A model generated the notes under the pieces. That model worked only from the letters and a program-made list of their open reading frames with translations. It did not search any database and had not been told where the DNA came from. This document shows, one piece after another, positions 33,963 through 43,316 of a stretch of 64,000 nt of DNA. The position numbers and the translations under genes are program-made. Position 1 is the stretch's first letter. Each line of letters starts with the position of its first letter. Source of the stretch: Thalassospira lucentensis. Its GTDB lineage: Bacteria; Pseudomonadota; Alphaproteobacteria; Rhodospirillales; Thalassospiraceae. The stretch is taken from assembly GCF_032921865.1 (NCBI RefSeq), contig NZ_CP136684.1, positions 3,755,001-3,819,000 on the forward strand, read 5' to 3'.

Positions 33963-35906
33963 TCAATTATCGCGAACTGTTTTGAGGAAGCCAATCACTT
34001 CCTGGCGAAGCTTTCCGGCCAAAGCCTGCATTTCATTTGACGATTGCAAAAGAGCGCGGGCTTCGTCGCTGACCATGGTTGAAGCATCGGAAACGGCTGA
34101 TACATTCCGGGACACATCCTGCGTTCCCGAAGCGGCGCGTTGCACACTATCCGCAATTTCCTGCGTTGCAGCTCCCTGTTGCTCGACAGCGGCTGCTATC
34201 GCATTGCAGAACTCGTTAATCCGTTCGATTGTTGTGGTGATATCGCTGATTTCCGTTACGGAGCGGGTAGACGAAGATTGAATGCCATCAACCTGTGTCT
34301 GAATGTCGCCGGTTGCCTTGTCTGTCTGATTGGCAAGGGATTTCACTTCGCCTGCTACCACGGCAAATCCTTTGCCGGCATCTCCGGCACGCGCAGCTTC
34401 GATGGTGGCGTTCAGAGCCAAGAGGTTTGTCTGCCCAGCAATATCCTGAATTAAGCCGACAACCTTTCCAATCCGTTCTGCTGCATCGGCAAGCTCCGTG
34501 ACGGTCTGGCTGGTGTTATTCACGCCTTCAACCGCCATGCTTGCAACCTGGATGGACTGCGTAACTTGCGCACCTATTTCTCTGATCGCGGCTGATAGCT
34601 CTTCGGTCGCGGCTGCAACTGTTTGAACGCTTTCGGTCGTCTGGGCTGCGGCCTCGGAAACAGCGGATGCCCGCGCATTGGATTCTTCTGCGCTCGCCGT
34701 CAGCTGTTTGGCAACGTGCTGGGTTTGCTCAGACGCATGTGCGACAGTTTCAACAATAGAAAGGACATTTTTTTCAAAGCTGTCCGCCATTTGACTGAGT
34801 GCCCGCCTGCGTTCCTCGGCCAACCTCTTTGTCAATTCCTCATTCTCTTTGGCGAGGCGCTCCATCTCGATTGCATTATCCTTGAACACAACGACGGCAG
34901 CAGCCATTGAACCGATTTCATCCTTAAGTTCAGTTCCGGGGACTTCAACACTTCGATCCCCATTTGCAAGACGCGTCATGGCATCTGTCATGCTCAGAAC
35001 TGGCCTGGATACCCATTGGCGTACCAGAACGCCCATAAGTCCCATTATCGCAAGAACCGCAACAATAGCGGTGATAATCGCTGTCTGTCGGAAATTTGTA
35101 AGTGATGCATAAGCAAGGTCGCGATCGATGGCAAAACCAAGATACCAGCTTACAGCGGGCAGGCCTTCGACCTTGAAGAAAGTGAAAATTTGATCACCAG
35201 TGCCATTCAGGACGTCATCCATACCTTCTCGAACAGTCGGGGTGCTCTGCGGAAAGGCTTCCGCCATCGGCTTAAGCGTGAAATTGGCATCCGGATGGAT
35301 CAGGATGGTTCCCTGATCATTGACCAGAAACCCATATCCAATCCCGCCCAGATCAACGCTGCGCACCAGCTCTCCCAGGGTGGTGATGTCAAGATCACCA
35401 CCTACGACACCAAGAATTTTCCCATCAGAAGAAACCGGTGTGGTTACTGTAACAATCAGTTTTCCGGTTGATGCATCGGTGTATGGCTCTGTTAGCGTGC
35501 TGCCACCAGCGGCAACCGCGTCCGCATACCATGGTCGTTTGCGCGGATCGTAATCGGCAGGCAATTCATCCGGGGGAAACATCAGCATCTCGCCCGATGC
35601 GCTACCAAAATACGAGAACATGAATGTATCAGCGAGGGCAGGGCGACTGACCAGATCCTTCACACTGTCACTGTCATTTTTCTGCGCAATATTTTGACCT
35701 AGGCTTTCTACAAGCAACTTCCGGCCATCAATCCAATTTGCGATCCCGGTTGTTGCCAGAGAACCCGTTTCAACCAGTTTGGACTGAAGTGACGCCTGAA
35801 TCGCAGATTTTTGTTGAAGGTCGAAATACAGAATGAATGCCACAAATGTGGTCACAACAATCAATGCCGCAGCCAAAAGAATACGGCTGCCAATGTTCAG
35901 TGACAT
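33963..35906 (-). CDS. Methyl-accepting chemotaxis protein with dCache sensor
   Basis: A 647-residue transmembrane chemoreceptor. Membrane segments are at about residues 8-28 and 280-302. Between them is a periplasmic double-Cache domain with RKRPWYADA and EPYTDASTG near 128-155 and GGDLDI near 173. These residues match the R-WY-Y-D pattern of amino-acid-binding dCache_1 domains. A HAMP domain (PVLSMTDAMTRLANGDRSVE in part) follows, then the signalling hairpin with tip GQTNLLALNATIEAARAGD and KGFAVVA. No CheB/CheR pentapeptide tether is seen at the end (VRDN). Its neighbour is the basic amino-acid importer. Confidence 0.93.
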   Translation of the reverse strand: MSLNIGSRILLAAALIVVTTFVAFILYFDLQQKSAIQASLQSKLVETGSLATTGIANWIDGRKLLVESLGQNIAQKNDSDSVKDLVSRPALADTFMFSYFGSASGEMLMFPPDELPADYDPRKRPWYADAVAAGGSTLTEPYTDASTGKLIVTVTTPVSSDGKILGVVGGDLDITTLGELVRSVDLGGIGYGFLVNDQGTILIHPDANFTLKPMAEAFPQSTPTVREGMDDVLNGTGDQIFTFFKVEGLPAVSWYLGFAIDRDLAYASLTNFRQTAIITAIVAVLAIMGLMGVLVRQWVSRPVLSMTDAMTRLANGDRSVEVPGTELKDEIGSMAAAVVVFKDNAIEMERLAKENEELTKRLAEERRRALSQMADSFEKNVLSIVETVAHASEQTQHVAKQLTASAEESNARASAVSEAAAQTTESVQTVAAATEELSAAIREIGAQVTQSIQVASMAVEGVNNTSQTVTELADAAERIGKVVGLIQDIAGQTNLLALNATIEAARAGDAGKGFAVVAGEVKSLANQTDKATGDIQTQVDGIQSSSTRSVTEISDITTTIERINEFCNAIAAAVEQQGAATQEIADSVQRAASGTQDVSRNVSAVSDASTMVSDEARALLQSSNEMQALAGKLRQEVIGFLKTVRDN

Positions 35907-36124
35907 CAGGTTTTCTCCGGTGATACGCTCGCCCTGTTTGTATCAGGTTGGCATCATGTAATCCGGTTACAAGAGCACTCAAGTGCCCGAAATATTGATA
36001 AAAGGCGTGTAAATTTATCTGGCTGAATTGTGTGATTGAGTTGAACCGGTTTAGACGTGCAAGTAAGCGCCATGACAAACACTTGTCTTGGCGTGGTTCA
36101 ACATTCGACAACTGATCAGGGAGG

Positions 36125-36214
36125 TGGCGGAGAGACAGGGATTCGAACCCTGGGTACCCGTAAAGGCACGCCGGTTTTCAAGACCGGTGCATTCAACCAC
36201 TCTGCCATCTCTCC
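36125..36214 (-). tRNA. tRNA-Ser (anticodon UGA)
   Basis: A 90-nt class II tRNA with encoded CCA. The acceptor stem GGAGAGA pairs with TCTCTCC, discriminator G, then CCA. The anticodon stem-loop CCGGT-CTTGAAA-ACCGG gives UGA. The long variable arm (GTGCCTTTACGGGTACC) and T-arm CAGGG-TTCGAAT-CCCTG are complete. It reads UCN-type serine codons, mainly UCA. Confidence 0.95.
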
Positions 36215-36459
36215 GCATTGTGGTGGCGTTTATCGCCCTGCGCGCCCTCAATAAATTGCCGGGCTGCACCTGTCAATATGTCAGTTTCTGCTTTGCAAAG
36301 TTTCTTGCGTACCCAAATTACGCGAAGGTTCGTGCCAGACATTTAACAAGTCTTAACGTGTGGGGCGGTATCAGCAATATGCAGAACTCAAAACAAGTAT
36401 ATCAGCCTGGTAAAGCATTAACCGGGAACGTCAAACCAAACCGGCACGAGGCGAGCAAA

Positions 36460-37467
36460 ATGAATTATCGGACCATCTGTACTGTGGCTTCAATTATCGG
36501 CATGCTCGTGACGGTTTCACCAGCTTTCGCCCAGACCAATACGGACGAGTTGCCAGCCTTTACGACCGAAGGCTTTGATGCCTGGCTGGCTGATTTCAAA
36601 AAAGATGCGGCATCAAAGGGCATTTCCCAGTCGACACTGGATGTTGCCTTTGCCAATACGCAACCAATTCCGAAAGTGATTGAGTATGATCGCAGCCAGC
36701 CAGAGTTCAAACTGACATTCGAGCAGTATCTGCAACGGGTTGTGCCGCAGTCACGTATAAATGAAGGTCGGCGTAAATATGCCGAAAACCGTGCAATTAT
36801 TGATGCCGCTGCCAAAAAATACGGTGTTCCGGGACATTACTTGACCGCATTTTGGGGCATTGAAACCGGTTTTGGGCGTCATACTGGCGGATATTCTGTC
36901 GTTGATTCGCTTGCAACCCTTGCCTTTGAAGGCCGTCGGGCAGAGTATTTCCGCACGGAATTGATCAATGCGCTCAAGATTATTGACGCAGGCCATATCG
37001 CGCCTGAAAAAATGGAAGGCTCTTGGGCCGGAGCCATGGGACAGGCGCAATTTATGCCTTCCACTTTCCTGAACTATGCCCGTGACGGAAACGAAGACGG
37101 AAAGATTGACCTTTGGGGGGCCAAAGAAGATGTTTTCGCATCTGCAGCGAACTATCTATCAACGGTTGGCTGGAAAGCCGACGAACGGTGGGGCCGCAAA
37201 GTCAGTATTCCTTCTGACCTTGATAAATCAGTTACTGGACGCGAAATTCGCAAACCGATCAGTGAATGGCAGAAACTTGGTGTTCGTATGCCGGATGGGT
37301 CCAGTCTTCCTGCTGCTGACATGGAGGCGTCAATTGTCATCGTAAATGACGGTGCCGGACCTGCTTATATGGTTTATAACAATTTCCACACCATAATGCA
37401 TTGGAACCGGTCGACCTATTTTGCAATTGCAGTTGGTACACTTGCTGATGCGATCGCCGGTCGTTAA
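36460..37467 (+). CDS. Membrane-bound/periplasmic lytic murein transglycosylase (MltB family)
   Basis: A 335-residue SLT-type enzyme that cleaves peptidoglycan glycan strands. ATG 36460 gives a clear signal peptide (NYRTICTVASIIGMLVTVS, cleavage after AFA) and has GAGGCGAG upstream; the open frame extends back through the tRNA gene but is not coding there. The catalytic Glu is E135 in WGIETGFGRHTG. MltB features are VVDSLATLAFEGRR, GSWAGAMGQAQFMPSTF and DLWGAKEDVFASAANYL. No lipobox, so it is probably soluble periplasmic. rlpA and a DD-carboxypeptidase follow. Confidence 0.93.
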   Translation: MNYRTICTVASIIGMLVTVSPAFAQTNTDELPAFTTEGFDAWLADFKKDAASKGISQSTLDVAFANTQPIPKVIEYDRSQPEFKLTFEQYLQRVVPQSRINEGRRKYAENRAIIDAAAKKYGVPGHYLTAFWGIETGFGRHTGGYSVVDSLATLAFEGRRAEYFRTELINALKIIDAGHIAPEKMEGSWAGAMGQAQFMPSTFLNYARDGNEDGKIDLWGAKEDVFASAANYLSTVGWKADERWGRKVSIPSDLDKSVTGREIRKPISEWQKLGVRMPDGSSLPAADMEASIVIVNDGAGPAYMVYNNFHTIMHWNRSTYFAIAVGTLADAIAGR

Positions 37468-37516
37468 TTGCTTTAGCCGATCATACGCGGTTCACTATCT
37501 GGACGGGAACAACTGA

Positions 37517-38584
37517 ATGCCGAAAAACGTGCGCAAGGCGTTTATGCAGGGCTGGAATAAAGGGCGTTGGGCTGCTGGTGCACTTGCCATTACCGTTTTA
37601 TTGGCCGGTTGCGCCGAAACGCAGCTTGCTGTCCATGGAGTTAAACGTATTGGCGGTGCACAACAGCAGCAGCCGGTACAGGTTGGTACCTATAAGGTTG
37701 GTAATCCTTACGAGATTGCCGGGCAGTGGTATTATCCCGCTGCTGACTATGAATACAAGGAAACCGGTATTGCTTCCTGGTACGGCCCGAAATTCCATGG
37801 CAAGAAGACCGCGAATGGCGAAATCTTTGATCAGTACGAGGTATCTGCAGCCCACCGTACACTTCCAATGCCAAGTGTGGTACGTGTGACCAACCTTGAA
37901 AACGGACGTTCGCTTAAGGTGCGCATCAATGATCGCGGTCCGTTTGCGCACAGTCGAATCATTGATATGTCCCGTCGTGCCGCTCAGTTGCTTGGTTTCG
38001 AGCAGAAAGGCACAGCCAAAGTCCTGGTTGAAGTCATCGAAGATGAAAGCCGCCAGATCGCGGCCATAGCCCAAGGAAAGGCTGCCCCGGCTGTGACTGT
38101 TGCCGAGCAGCAAACGGTTTCCGCGGCACCGCGTGATACGGTCGAAACCGTTAGTCTGGATAATGACGGGCCGATTACCGACAGCGGAGAACCGACGAAA
38201 TCGACCATCAAACTAACCCCGCCGACAGACGGTGGGGCATCACAGGCTGTTTCGCAAACGCCTCTTGATGGCACGGTGGAAGAAAGTGCGGTTGTTCGTG
38301 TGGAGCCGGTTTCGCCGTCTTCGATCTATGTGCAGGCAGGCGCATTTTCGGTTTACGATAATGCACTTAACCTTCGGAACCGGTTATATGACATGGCCCC
38401 GAGCAAGATAGAGCCGGTCGATGTCAAGGGGACAACCTTTTATCGCGTTCGACTTGGACCATTAAACACCGTTCCCGAAGCGGACATTCTGCTCGAACGG
38501 GTAATCGCGACAGGACAGAATGGCGCGAAAGTCGTTGTGGAATGTGCTGACGGCGCTTTGCAAAACAGTGTTTCCGGTTGCTAG
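37517..38584 (+). CDS. rlpA: Septal ring lytic transglycosylase RlpA-like lipoprotein
   Basis: A 355-residue lipoprotein. The signal sequence has a lipobox LLAGC with Cys32 as the lipidated residue. A double-psi beta-barrel (about 85-180) carries the family run GIASWYGPKFHGKKTANGE in part, AAHRTLPMPS, VRINDRGPFAHSRIIDMSRRAA in part. A long Thr/Val-rich linker leads to a C-terminal SPOR domain (about 270-345, SIYVQAGAFSVYDNA) that binds denuded glycan at the septum. It probably cleaves naked glycan strands at division. Confidence 0.94.
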   Translation: MPKNVRKAFMQGWNKGRWAAGALAITVLLAGCAETQLAVHGVKRIGGAQQQQPVQVGTYKVGNPYEIAGQWYYPAADYEYKETGIASWYGPKFHGKKTANGEIFDQYEVSAAHRTLPMPSVVRVTNLENGRSLKVRINDRGPFAHSRIIDMSRRAAQLLGFEQKGTAKVLVEVIEDESRQIAAIAQGKAAPAVTVAEQQTVSAAPRDTVETVSLDNDGPITDSGEPTKSTIKLTPPTDGGASQAVSQTPLDGTVEESAVVRVEPVSPSSIYVQAGAFSVYDNALNLRNRLYDMAPSKIEPVDVKGTTFYRVRLGPLNTVPEADILLERVIATGQNGAKVVVECADGALQNSVSGC

Positions 38585-38731
38585 GGTTTATCTGGTCACG
38601 ATAGTTCGGATTTTGCAGAAAAGTTGAAGCGGTTGCACAATTTTGCCGGATTTGCGACATAGAGACCGATCTTATCCCGCCGAAAAACAGGGCGGTATGA
38701 CAGTTAATTTAAAGAACAAGGTTAGGACGTT

Positions 38732-39904
38732 ATGAGTTTGATGCCGCCAATTCCGTTCAAAACGAAACTGAACAGGGTAGTGGCCGGGGCCGCGATATTT
38801 GGTTCTGCCATGGCGATGTCCCTGACCAGCGTGCACGCGCTTGAGACGACCGCGCGCGAAGCTTATTTGATGGATTATGACACCGGCACTGTTCTGCTCG
38901 ACAAGAACGGGGATGTTTTAACTGAACCTGCGTCGATGACCAAAATGATGACGGTTCACTTGTTGTTCGAGCGGATCAAAAGCGGCAGCGTATCGCTTGA
39001 CGATACATTCCACGTCAGTGAAAAAGCATGGCGCAAAGGTGGATCGAAAATGTTCGTCGAAGTGAATTCCGACGTTTCGGTCAATGACCTGCTGCATGGT
39101 ATTATTGTTCAGTCTGGGAATGATTCTGCTATCGTTGTTGCAGAAGGGCTTGCTGGTACCGAAGAGGCATTTGCCGAGGAAATGACCGCCGAAGCGCGCA
39201 AGATCGGTATGACGAAGTCTGTTTTCAAAAATGCGACTGGCTGGCCGGACGAAGGGCATCTTGTTACGGTGCATGATCTGGCAATCTTGGCCCGTGATAC
39301 CATTAAGAACTTCCCCGAACTTTATAAACTCTATGCGGTGAAGGAATTCACCTATAACGGAATCCGCCAACCGAACAGAAACCCTTTGCTGGGTACCAGT
39401 GCCGGCGTTGACGGTATGAAAACCGGTCATACGGAAACAGCAGGCTATGGATTGACGGCAACCGCGGAACGCGATGGGCGTCGTCTTATTCTTGTCGTTA
39501 ACGGTCTTGGTTCTGTGCGCGAACGCAGAACAGAGTCACAAAAACTGCTGGATTGGGGATTCCGCGAGTTTGACAATTATGACCTGTTTGATGCAGGCGA
39601 AGTCGTCAGCAGCGCGAATGTCTGGTTGGGGGCAGAAACCAAAGTCGATCTGGTCACCGATCAGGATATCCTTTTGACGCTGCCCCGCACGAACCGTGAC
39701 GATATGAAAGTTTCGGTCGTTTATGAAGGCCCGATCCCGGCGCCGATTACCGCAGGGCAGCAAGTCGCAACGCTGAAGGTTGAACTTCCCGGTAACGAAC
39801 CACATGAATTCCCGCTTTACGCCGCAACCGAGGTTGATCGTCTTGGTTTCATCGGACGCATCGGTGCGGCAATCAAATATCTGCTGTGGGGAGCGAACGG
39901 TTGA
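38732..39904 (+). CDS. D-alanyl-D-alanine carboxypeptidase (PBP5/6, DacC-like)
   Basis: A 390-residue low-molecular-weight penicillin-binding protein that trims the terminal D-Ala from peptidoglycan stem peptides. Motifs: SMTK at 68-71 (catalytic Ser68), SGN at 128-130, KTG at 230-232. The signal peptide is about residues 1-36 with a VHA cleavage. The C-terminal beta-sandwich (residues 285-360) and an ending amphipathic helix suggest membrane attachment, as in PBP5. Its stop overlaps the tmk start. Confidence 0.93.
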   Translation: MSLMPPIPFKTKLNRVVAGAAIFGSAMAMSLTSVHALETTAREAYLMDYDTGTVLLDKNGDVLTEPASMTKMMTVHLLFERIKSGSVSLDDTFHVSEKAWRKGGSKMFVEVNSDVSVNDLLHGIIVQSGNDSAIVVAEGLAGTEEAFAEEMTAEARKIGMTKSVFKNATGWPDEGHLVTVHDLAILARDTIKNFPELYKLYAVKEFTYNGIRQPNRNPLLGTSAGVDGMKTGHTETAGYGLTATAERDGRRLILVVNGLGSVRERRTESQKLLDWGFREFDNYDLFDAGEVVSSANVWLGAETKVDLVTDQDILLTLPRTNRDDMKVSVVYEGPIPAPITAGQQVATLKVELPGNEPHEFPLYAATEVDRLGFIGRIGAAIKYLLWGANG

Positions 39905-40557
39905 GTTCGGTACCGGGTTTGTTCATCAGCTTTGAAGGTGGTGAAGGTAGCGGCAAGACAACCCAGATACGCCGACTTGAAAGCTGGTTTCGCCAGCGCG
40001 GACGCGAGGTTGTCGTTACGCGCGAACCTGGCGGCTCCCCCGGTGCGGAAGAAATCAGAAACCTGTTATTGACCGGTGACCCCGGACGCTGGGACGCCGT
40101 GACCGAAGCCCTGTTGATGTTTGCGTCGCGCCGAGATCACGTGGAACGGACCATCCGCCCGGCTCTAGCAGAGGGTAAGGTTGTTTTGTGTGACCGCTTT
40201 GCTGATTCTTCGGTTGCATATCAGGGATTTGGGCATGGTCTTGGCGCCGAGTTCATCAGCAATCTTTGGCAAATCGCGATTGATGGTTTCAAACCTGATC
40301 TGACCCTGATTTTCGATCTCTCGGTAGAGGTTGGTTTGGAACGGGCAGGGGCGCGGTTTGCCAATATCAGTGCAGCAGAAGACCGTTTCGAGCGTATGGG
40401 AACGGAATTCCATCAACGGCTTCGAAACGGTTTCATTGAAATTGCCCGGAAAAACCCGGAACGGTGCGAAATTATCGATGCAAACGGTGACATTGATCTG
40501 GTTTGCGAACGGATGATTTCGGTTGTTTCAACCAGATTATCCGGACGGGGGATTTGA
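39901..40557 (+). CDS. tmk: Thymidylate kinase
   Basis: A 218-residue kinase phosphorylating dTMP to dTDP. The P-loop EGGEGSGKTTQ is near the start, the DR(Y/F)-type motif is VLCDRFADSSVAYQG, and TREPGGSPGAEEIR supplies the Glu-Pro loop. I chose TTG 39901, which overlaps the carboxypeptidase stop as TTGA and has GGGGAG upstream; GTG 39886 is an alternative. holB starts 3 bp downstream. The tmk-holB-metG-tatD order is widespread in alphaproteobacteria. Confidence 0.94.
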   Translation: MSSVPGLFISFEGGEGSGKTTQIRRLESWFRQRGREVVVTREPGGSPGAEEIRNLLLTGDPGRWDAVTEALLMFASRRDHVERTIRPALAEGKVVLCDRFADSSVAYQGFGHGLGAEFISNLWQIAIDGFKPDLTLIFDLSVEVGLERAGARFANISAAEDRFERMGTEFHQRLRNGFIEIARKNPERCEIIDANGDIDLVCERMISVVSTRLSGRGI

Positions 40558-40560
40558 TCG

Positions 40561-41664
40561 ATGGCCGTTGAAGAACAAGAAGAAGAGGGTGCGTTTCCGG
40601 TACCTCGGCGCAATGCCCATTTTGTTGGCCATATCGACGCGGAACAAACGGTCCTGGATGCCTGGAATAGCAAACGCATGCACCATGCGTGGCTGCTGTG
40701 CGGGCCGCGCGGTGTCGGGAAGGCAACTTTGGCCTACCGCATGGCGCGTTTCGTTCTTTCCGGTGGTGGCGATCAGGGGGGCGGGCTGTTTGGCGACGTC
40801 CCGAAAGGTCTGCATACCGATCCGGAAAATCCGGTTTTTCGTCGTGTTGCAGGCGGCGGGCACGGTGATCTCAAAGTTATTGAGCGCCAATATGACGAAA
40901 AGAAAAAACGCCTTCAGGGTGAAATTACAGTCGATAGCGTCCGGACGGTCGGGAGTTTCATGTCAAAAACCGCCGCAGAAGGTGGTTGGCGTATCGTGAT
41001 CGTTGATGCAGCCGACGAGCTGAACCGTAATGCTGCCAACGCAATTCTGAAGGTTCTGGAAGAACCGCCACCCAATGCAATGATGATCCTGATCGCCCAT
41101 CAACCCGGCAGGCTATTGCCGACCATCCGGTCGCGGTGCCGCCGTATGAACCTTGGTGCGCTTGAGGATCATCAGGTCGTTGAATTGCTGGGCCGTTATT
41201 GTCCGGATATTGATCTGGGGGATCGTGATGCCTTGGCCGGTTTGGCCGAGGGCAGCATTGGCCGGGCTCTGCAACTGCATGATGTTGGCGGGCTTGAACT
41301 TTATAACGAAATGGTTCGTCTTTTGGCTGCACTGCCAGATGCAGACGTGCTGGCACAACATAAATTCGCCGAGCGGTTTTCCCCGGCTGATCGTGATGCT
41401 GCCTTTGCCACGGTAACCGATCTTCTGCACTGGTGGTTGGGACGTCTGATCCGATTTGCCGCAACGGGGCAGGCACCACGCGAAGTCATTGAAGGTGAAT
41501 TGCCCGCCATGCAACGCATGGCTGCTGCGCAACCGCTTGATCAATGGATTGAGGTGTGGGAAAAGATCAGCGAATTGATGAGTGCCGCGCGTGGATTGCA
41601 TCTTGATCGCAAACAGGCTTTGCTGAATGCATTCTTCATGCTTGAAGAAACCATGCGGAACTGA
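40561..41664 (+). CDS. holB: DNA polymerase III subunit delta'
   Basis: A 367-residue clamp-loader subunit. The AAA+ P-loop GPRGVGKAT is at 48-56, the Walker B-like region is VIVDAADELNRNAANAILK (in part) and the sensor 1 area PTIRSRCRR. The N-terminal acidic stretch (EEQEEEG) is longer than in E. coli. It follows tmk by 3 bp, so the two are translated together. It lacks an obvious zinc-binding Cys cluster, which other delta' proteins have. Confidence 0.93.
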   Translation: MAVEEQEEEGAFPVPRRNAHFVGHIDAEQTVLDAWNSKRMHHAWLLCGPRGVGKATLAYRMARFVLSGGGDQGGGLFGDVPKGLHTDPENPVFRRVAGGGHGDLKVIERQYDEKKKRLQGEITVDSVRTVGSFMSKTAAEGGWRIVIVDAADELNRNAANAILKVLEEPPPNAMMILIAHQPGRLLPTIRSRCRRMNLGALEDHQVVELLGRYCPDIDLGDRDALAGLAEGSIGRALQLHDVGGLELYNEMVRLLAALPDADVLAQHKFAERFSPADRDAAFATVTDLLHWWLGRLIRFAATGQAPREVIEGELPAMQRMAAAQPLDQWIEVWEKISELMSAARGLHLDRKQALLNAFFMLEETMRN

Positions 41665-41696
41665 AACGAGCACCAATCAACCGAAATTATGACCAT

Positions 41697-41723
41697 AACG
41701 GCCCATTTCGGGCCGTTTTGTTT
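41697..41723 (+). terminator. Terminator between holB and metG
   Basis: AACGGCCC (41697-41704), loop ATTTC, GGGCCGTT (41710-41717), then TTGTTTC. It separates tmk-holB from metG-tatD, so metG probably also has its own promoter. Confidence 0.75.
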
Positions 41724-41750
41724 CACGACTTGCGCGAAGGATTTGCGATC

Positions 41751-43316
41751 ATGACCGGGCACAAACAGCCCTATTACATCACAACACCGATCTATTACGT
41801 CAATGACAAGCCGCATATAGGTCATGCCTATACCACGCTTGCATGCGACGTGCTGGCCCGCTTCAAGCGCCTGGACGGTTATGACGTGATGTTCCTGACC
41901 GGAACTGATGAACATGGTCAGAAGGTTGATAAATCGGCCGCGGCCAAGGGCATTGATCCGCAAACCTTTACCGATCAGGTTTCGCAGAATTTCCGCGATC
42001 TTGCCGTGCATATGAATTACTCGAATGATGATTTCATCCGCACGACCGAAGAACGCCACAAAAAAGCCTGTCAGGCGCTTTGGAATACATTACTTGAAAA
42101 GGGCGAGATTTATCTTGGCTCTTACGACGGCTGGTATTCCGTTCGCGATGAGGCGTTTTACGGTGAAAAAGAGCTGATTGAAAAGGACGGTGAGAAAGTT
42201 GCGCCGACCGGCGCCCCCGTCGAGTGGGTTTCCGAGCCGAGCTATTTCTTCAAGCTGTCTGCCTGGGGTGATCGTCTGCTGAAATTCTATGACGACAATC
42301 CCGATTTTATCGCCCCGCAGTCACGTCGCAATGAAGTGATCAGCTTCGTGAAAGGCGGTATGCATGATCTGTCAGTATCGCGGACCAGCTTCAAATGGGG
42401 GGTGCAGGTACCAGGTGATGTAGACCATGTCATGTATGTCTGGCTTGATGCACTGACCAACTATCTGACCGCTATCGGTTATCCGGATGCGGACCCGGCC
42501 AAGCTTGAAAAGTTCTGGCCTGCCGATCTGCACATGGTTGGCAAGGATATCCTGCGTTTCCATGCCGTTTACTGGCCTGCATTCCTTTTGGCGGCCGACA
42601 TTGCACCGCCCAAACGTGTTTTTGCGCACGGCTGGTGGACCAATGAGGGGCAGAAAATCTCGAAATCACTGGGGAACGTCATTGATCCCTATGATCTGAC
42701 GGATCGCTACGGGCTGGATCAGACACGTTATTTCCTGCTGCGCGAAGTCCCGTTTGGCAACGATGGTGACTTCTCTCATCGGTCGATGGTAAACCGCATG
42801 AACAGCGAACTGGCCAATGATCTCGGTAATATGTGTCAGCGCGTTCTTTCGATGATCCATAAAAACTGCGATGCTTCGGTACCGACCGCTGGTACGTTCA
42901 CCGATGCCGATCAGGCCATTCTGGGCAAGGCATATGGGATGCTTGATACCGTGCGCCCGCTATTTGACGCACAGGCATTCCACAAAGGCATCGAAGCGAT
43001 CTGGGAACTGGTCGGCGATGCAAACCGGTATGTTGATGAAATGGCCCCCTGGGGCCTGAAAAAAACAGATCCGGCACGAATGGAAACGGTTCTGTATGTC
43101 CTGGCCGAAGTCATTCGCCATGTCGGTATCCTGGTACAGCCGCTGATGCCGGCATCTGCTGCAAAAATCCTTGATCAGCTTGTTCTGCCGATCGATCAGC
43201 GCGGATTTGAACAGCTTGGCGCAGACCACGCCTTGGTCGCAGGGACCGATTTGCCAAAGCCGGAAGGCGTATTCCCGCGCTATGTCGAAACCGAGGACGA
43301 AGGAGAGAAGGCATGA
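41751..43316 (+). CDS. metG: Methionyl-tRNA synthetase
   Basis: A 521-residue class I aminoacyl-tRNA synthetase charging tRNA-Met. HIGH is at residues 22-25 and the KMSKS equivalent KISKS at 302-306. The connective peptide lacks the four zinc Cys of the E. coli type, and no C-terminal tRNA-binding (Trbp111) domain is present, so it is the shorter MetG2 type usual in alphaproteobacteria. I chose ATG 41751 (MTGHKQPYYI) with AAGGA upstream over 41718. The stop overlaps the tatD-family start (ATGA). Confidence 0.95.
   Translation: MTGHKQPYYITTPIYYVNDKPHIGHAYTTLACDVLARFKRLDGYDVMFLTGTDEHGQKVDKSAAAKGIDPQTFTDQVSQNFRDLAVHMNYSNDDFIRTTEERHKKACQALWNTLLEKGEIYLGSYDGWYSVRDEAFYGEKELIEKDGEKVAPTGAPVEWVSEPSYFFKLSAWGDRLLKFYDDNPDFIAPQSRRNEVISFVKGGMHDLSVSRTSFKWGVQVPGDVDHVMYVWLDALTNYLTAIGYPDADPAKLEKFWPADLHMVGKDILRFHAVYWPAFLLAADIAPPKRVFAHGWWTNEGQKISKSLGNVIDPYDLTDRYGLDQTRYFLLREVPFGNDGDFSHRSMVNRMNSELANDLGNMCQRVLSMIHKNCDASVPTAGTFTDADQAILGKAYGMLDTVRPLFDAQAFHKGIEAIWELVGDANRYVDEMAPWGLKKTDPARMETVLYVLAEVIRHVGILVQPLMPASAAKILDQLVLPIDQRGFEQLGADHALVAGTDLPKPEGVFPRYVETEDEGEKA

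Noticed and set aside
33785..33994. 69-codon minus-strand ORF between the chemoreceptor and ABC operon
   Set aside because: It covers the chemoreceptor terminator and the 3' end of that gene; no resemblance to proteins.
36088..36459. N-terminal extension of the lytic transglycosylase ORF across tRNA-Ser
   Set aside because: It covers a complete tRNA gene on the other strand, and ATG 36460 gives a proper signal peptide and ribosome-binding site.
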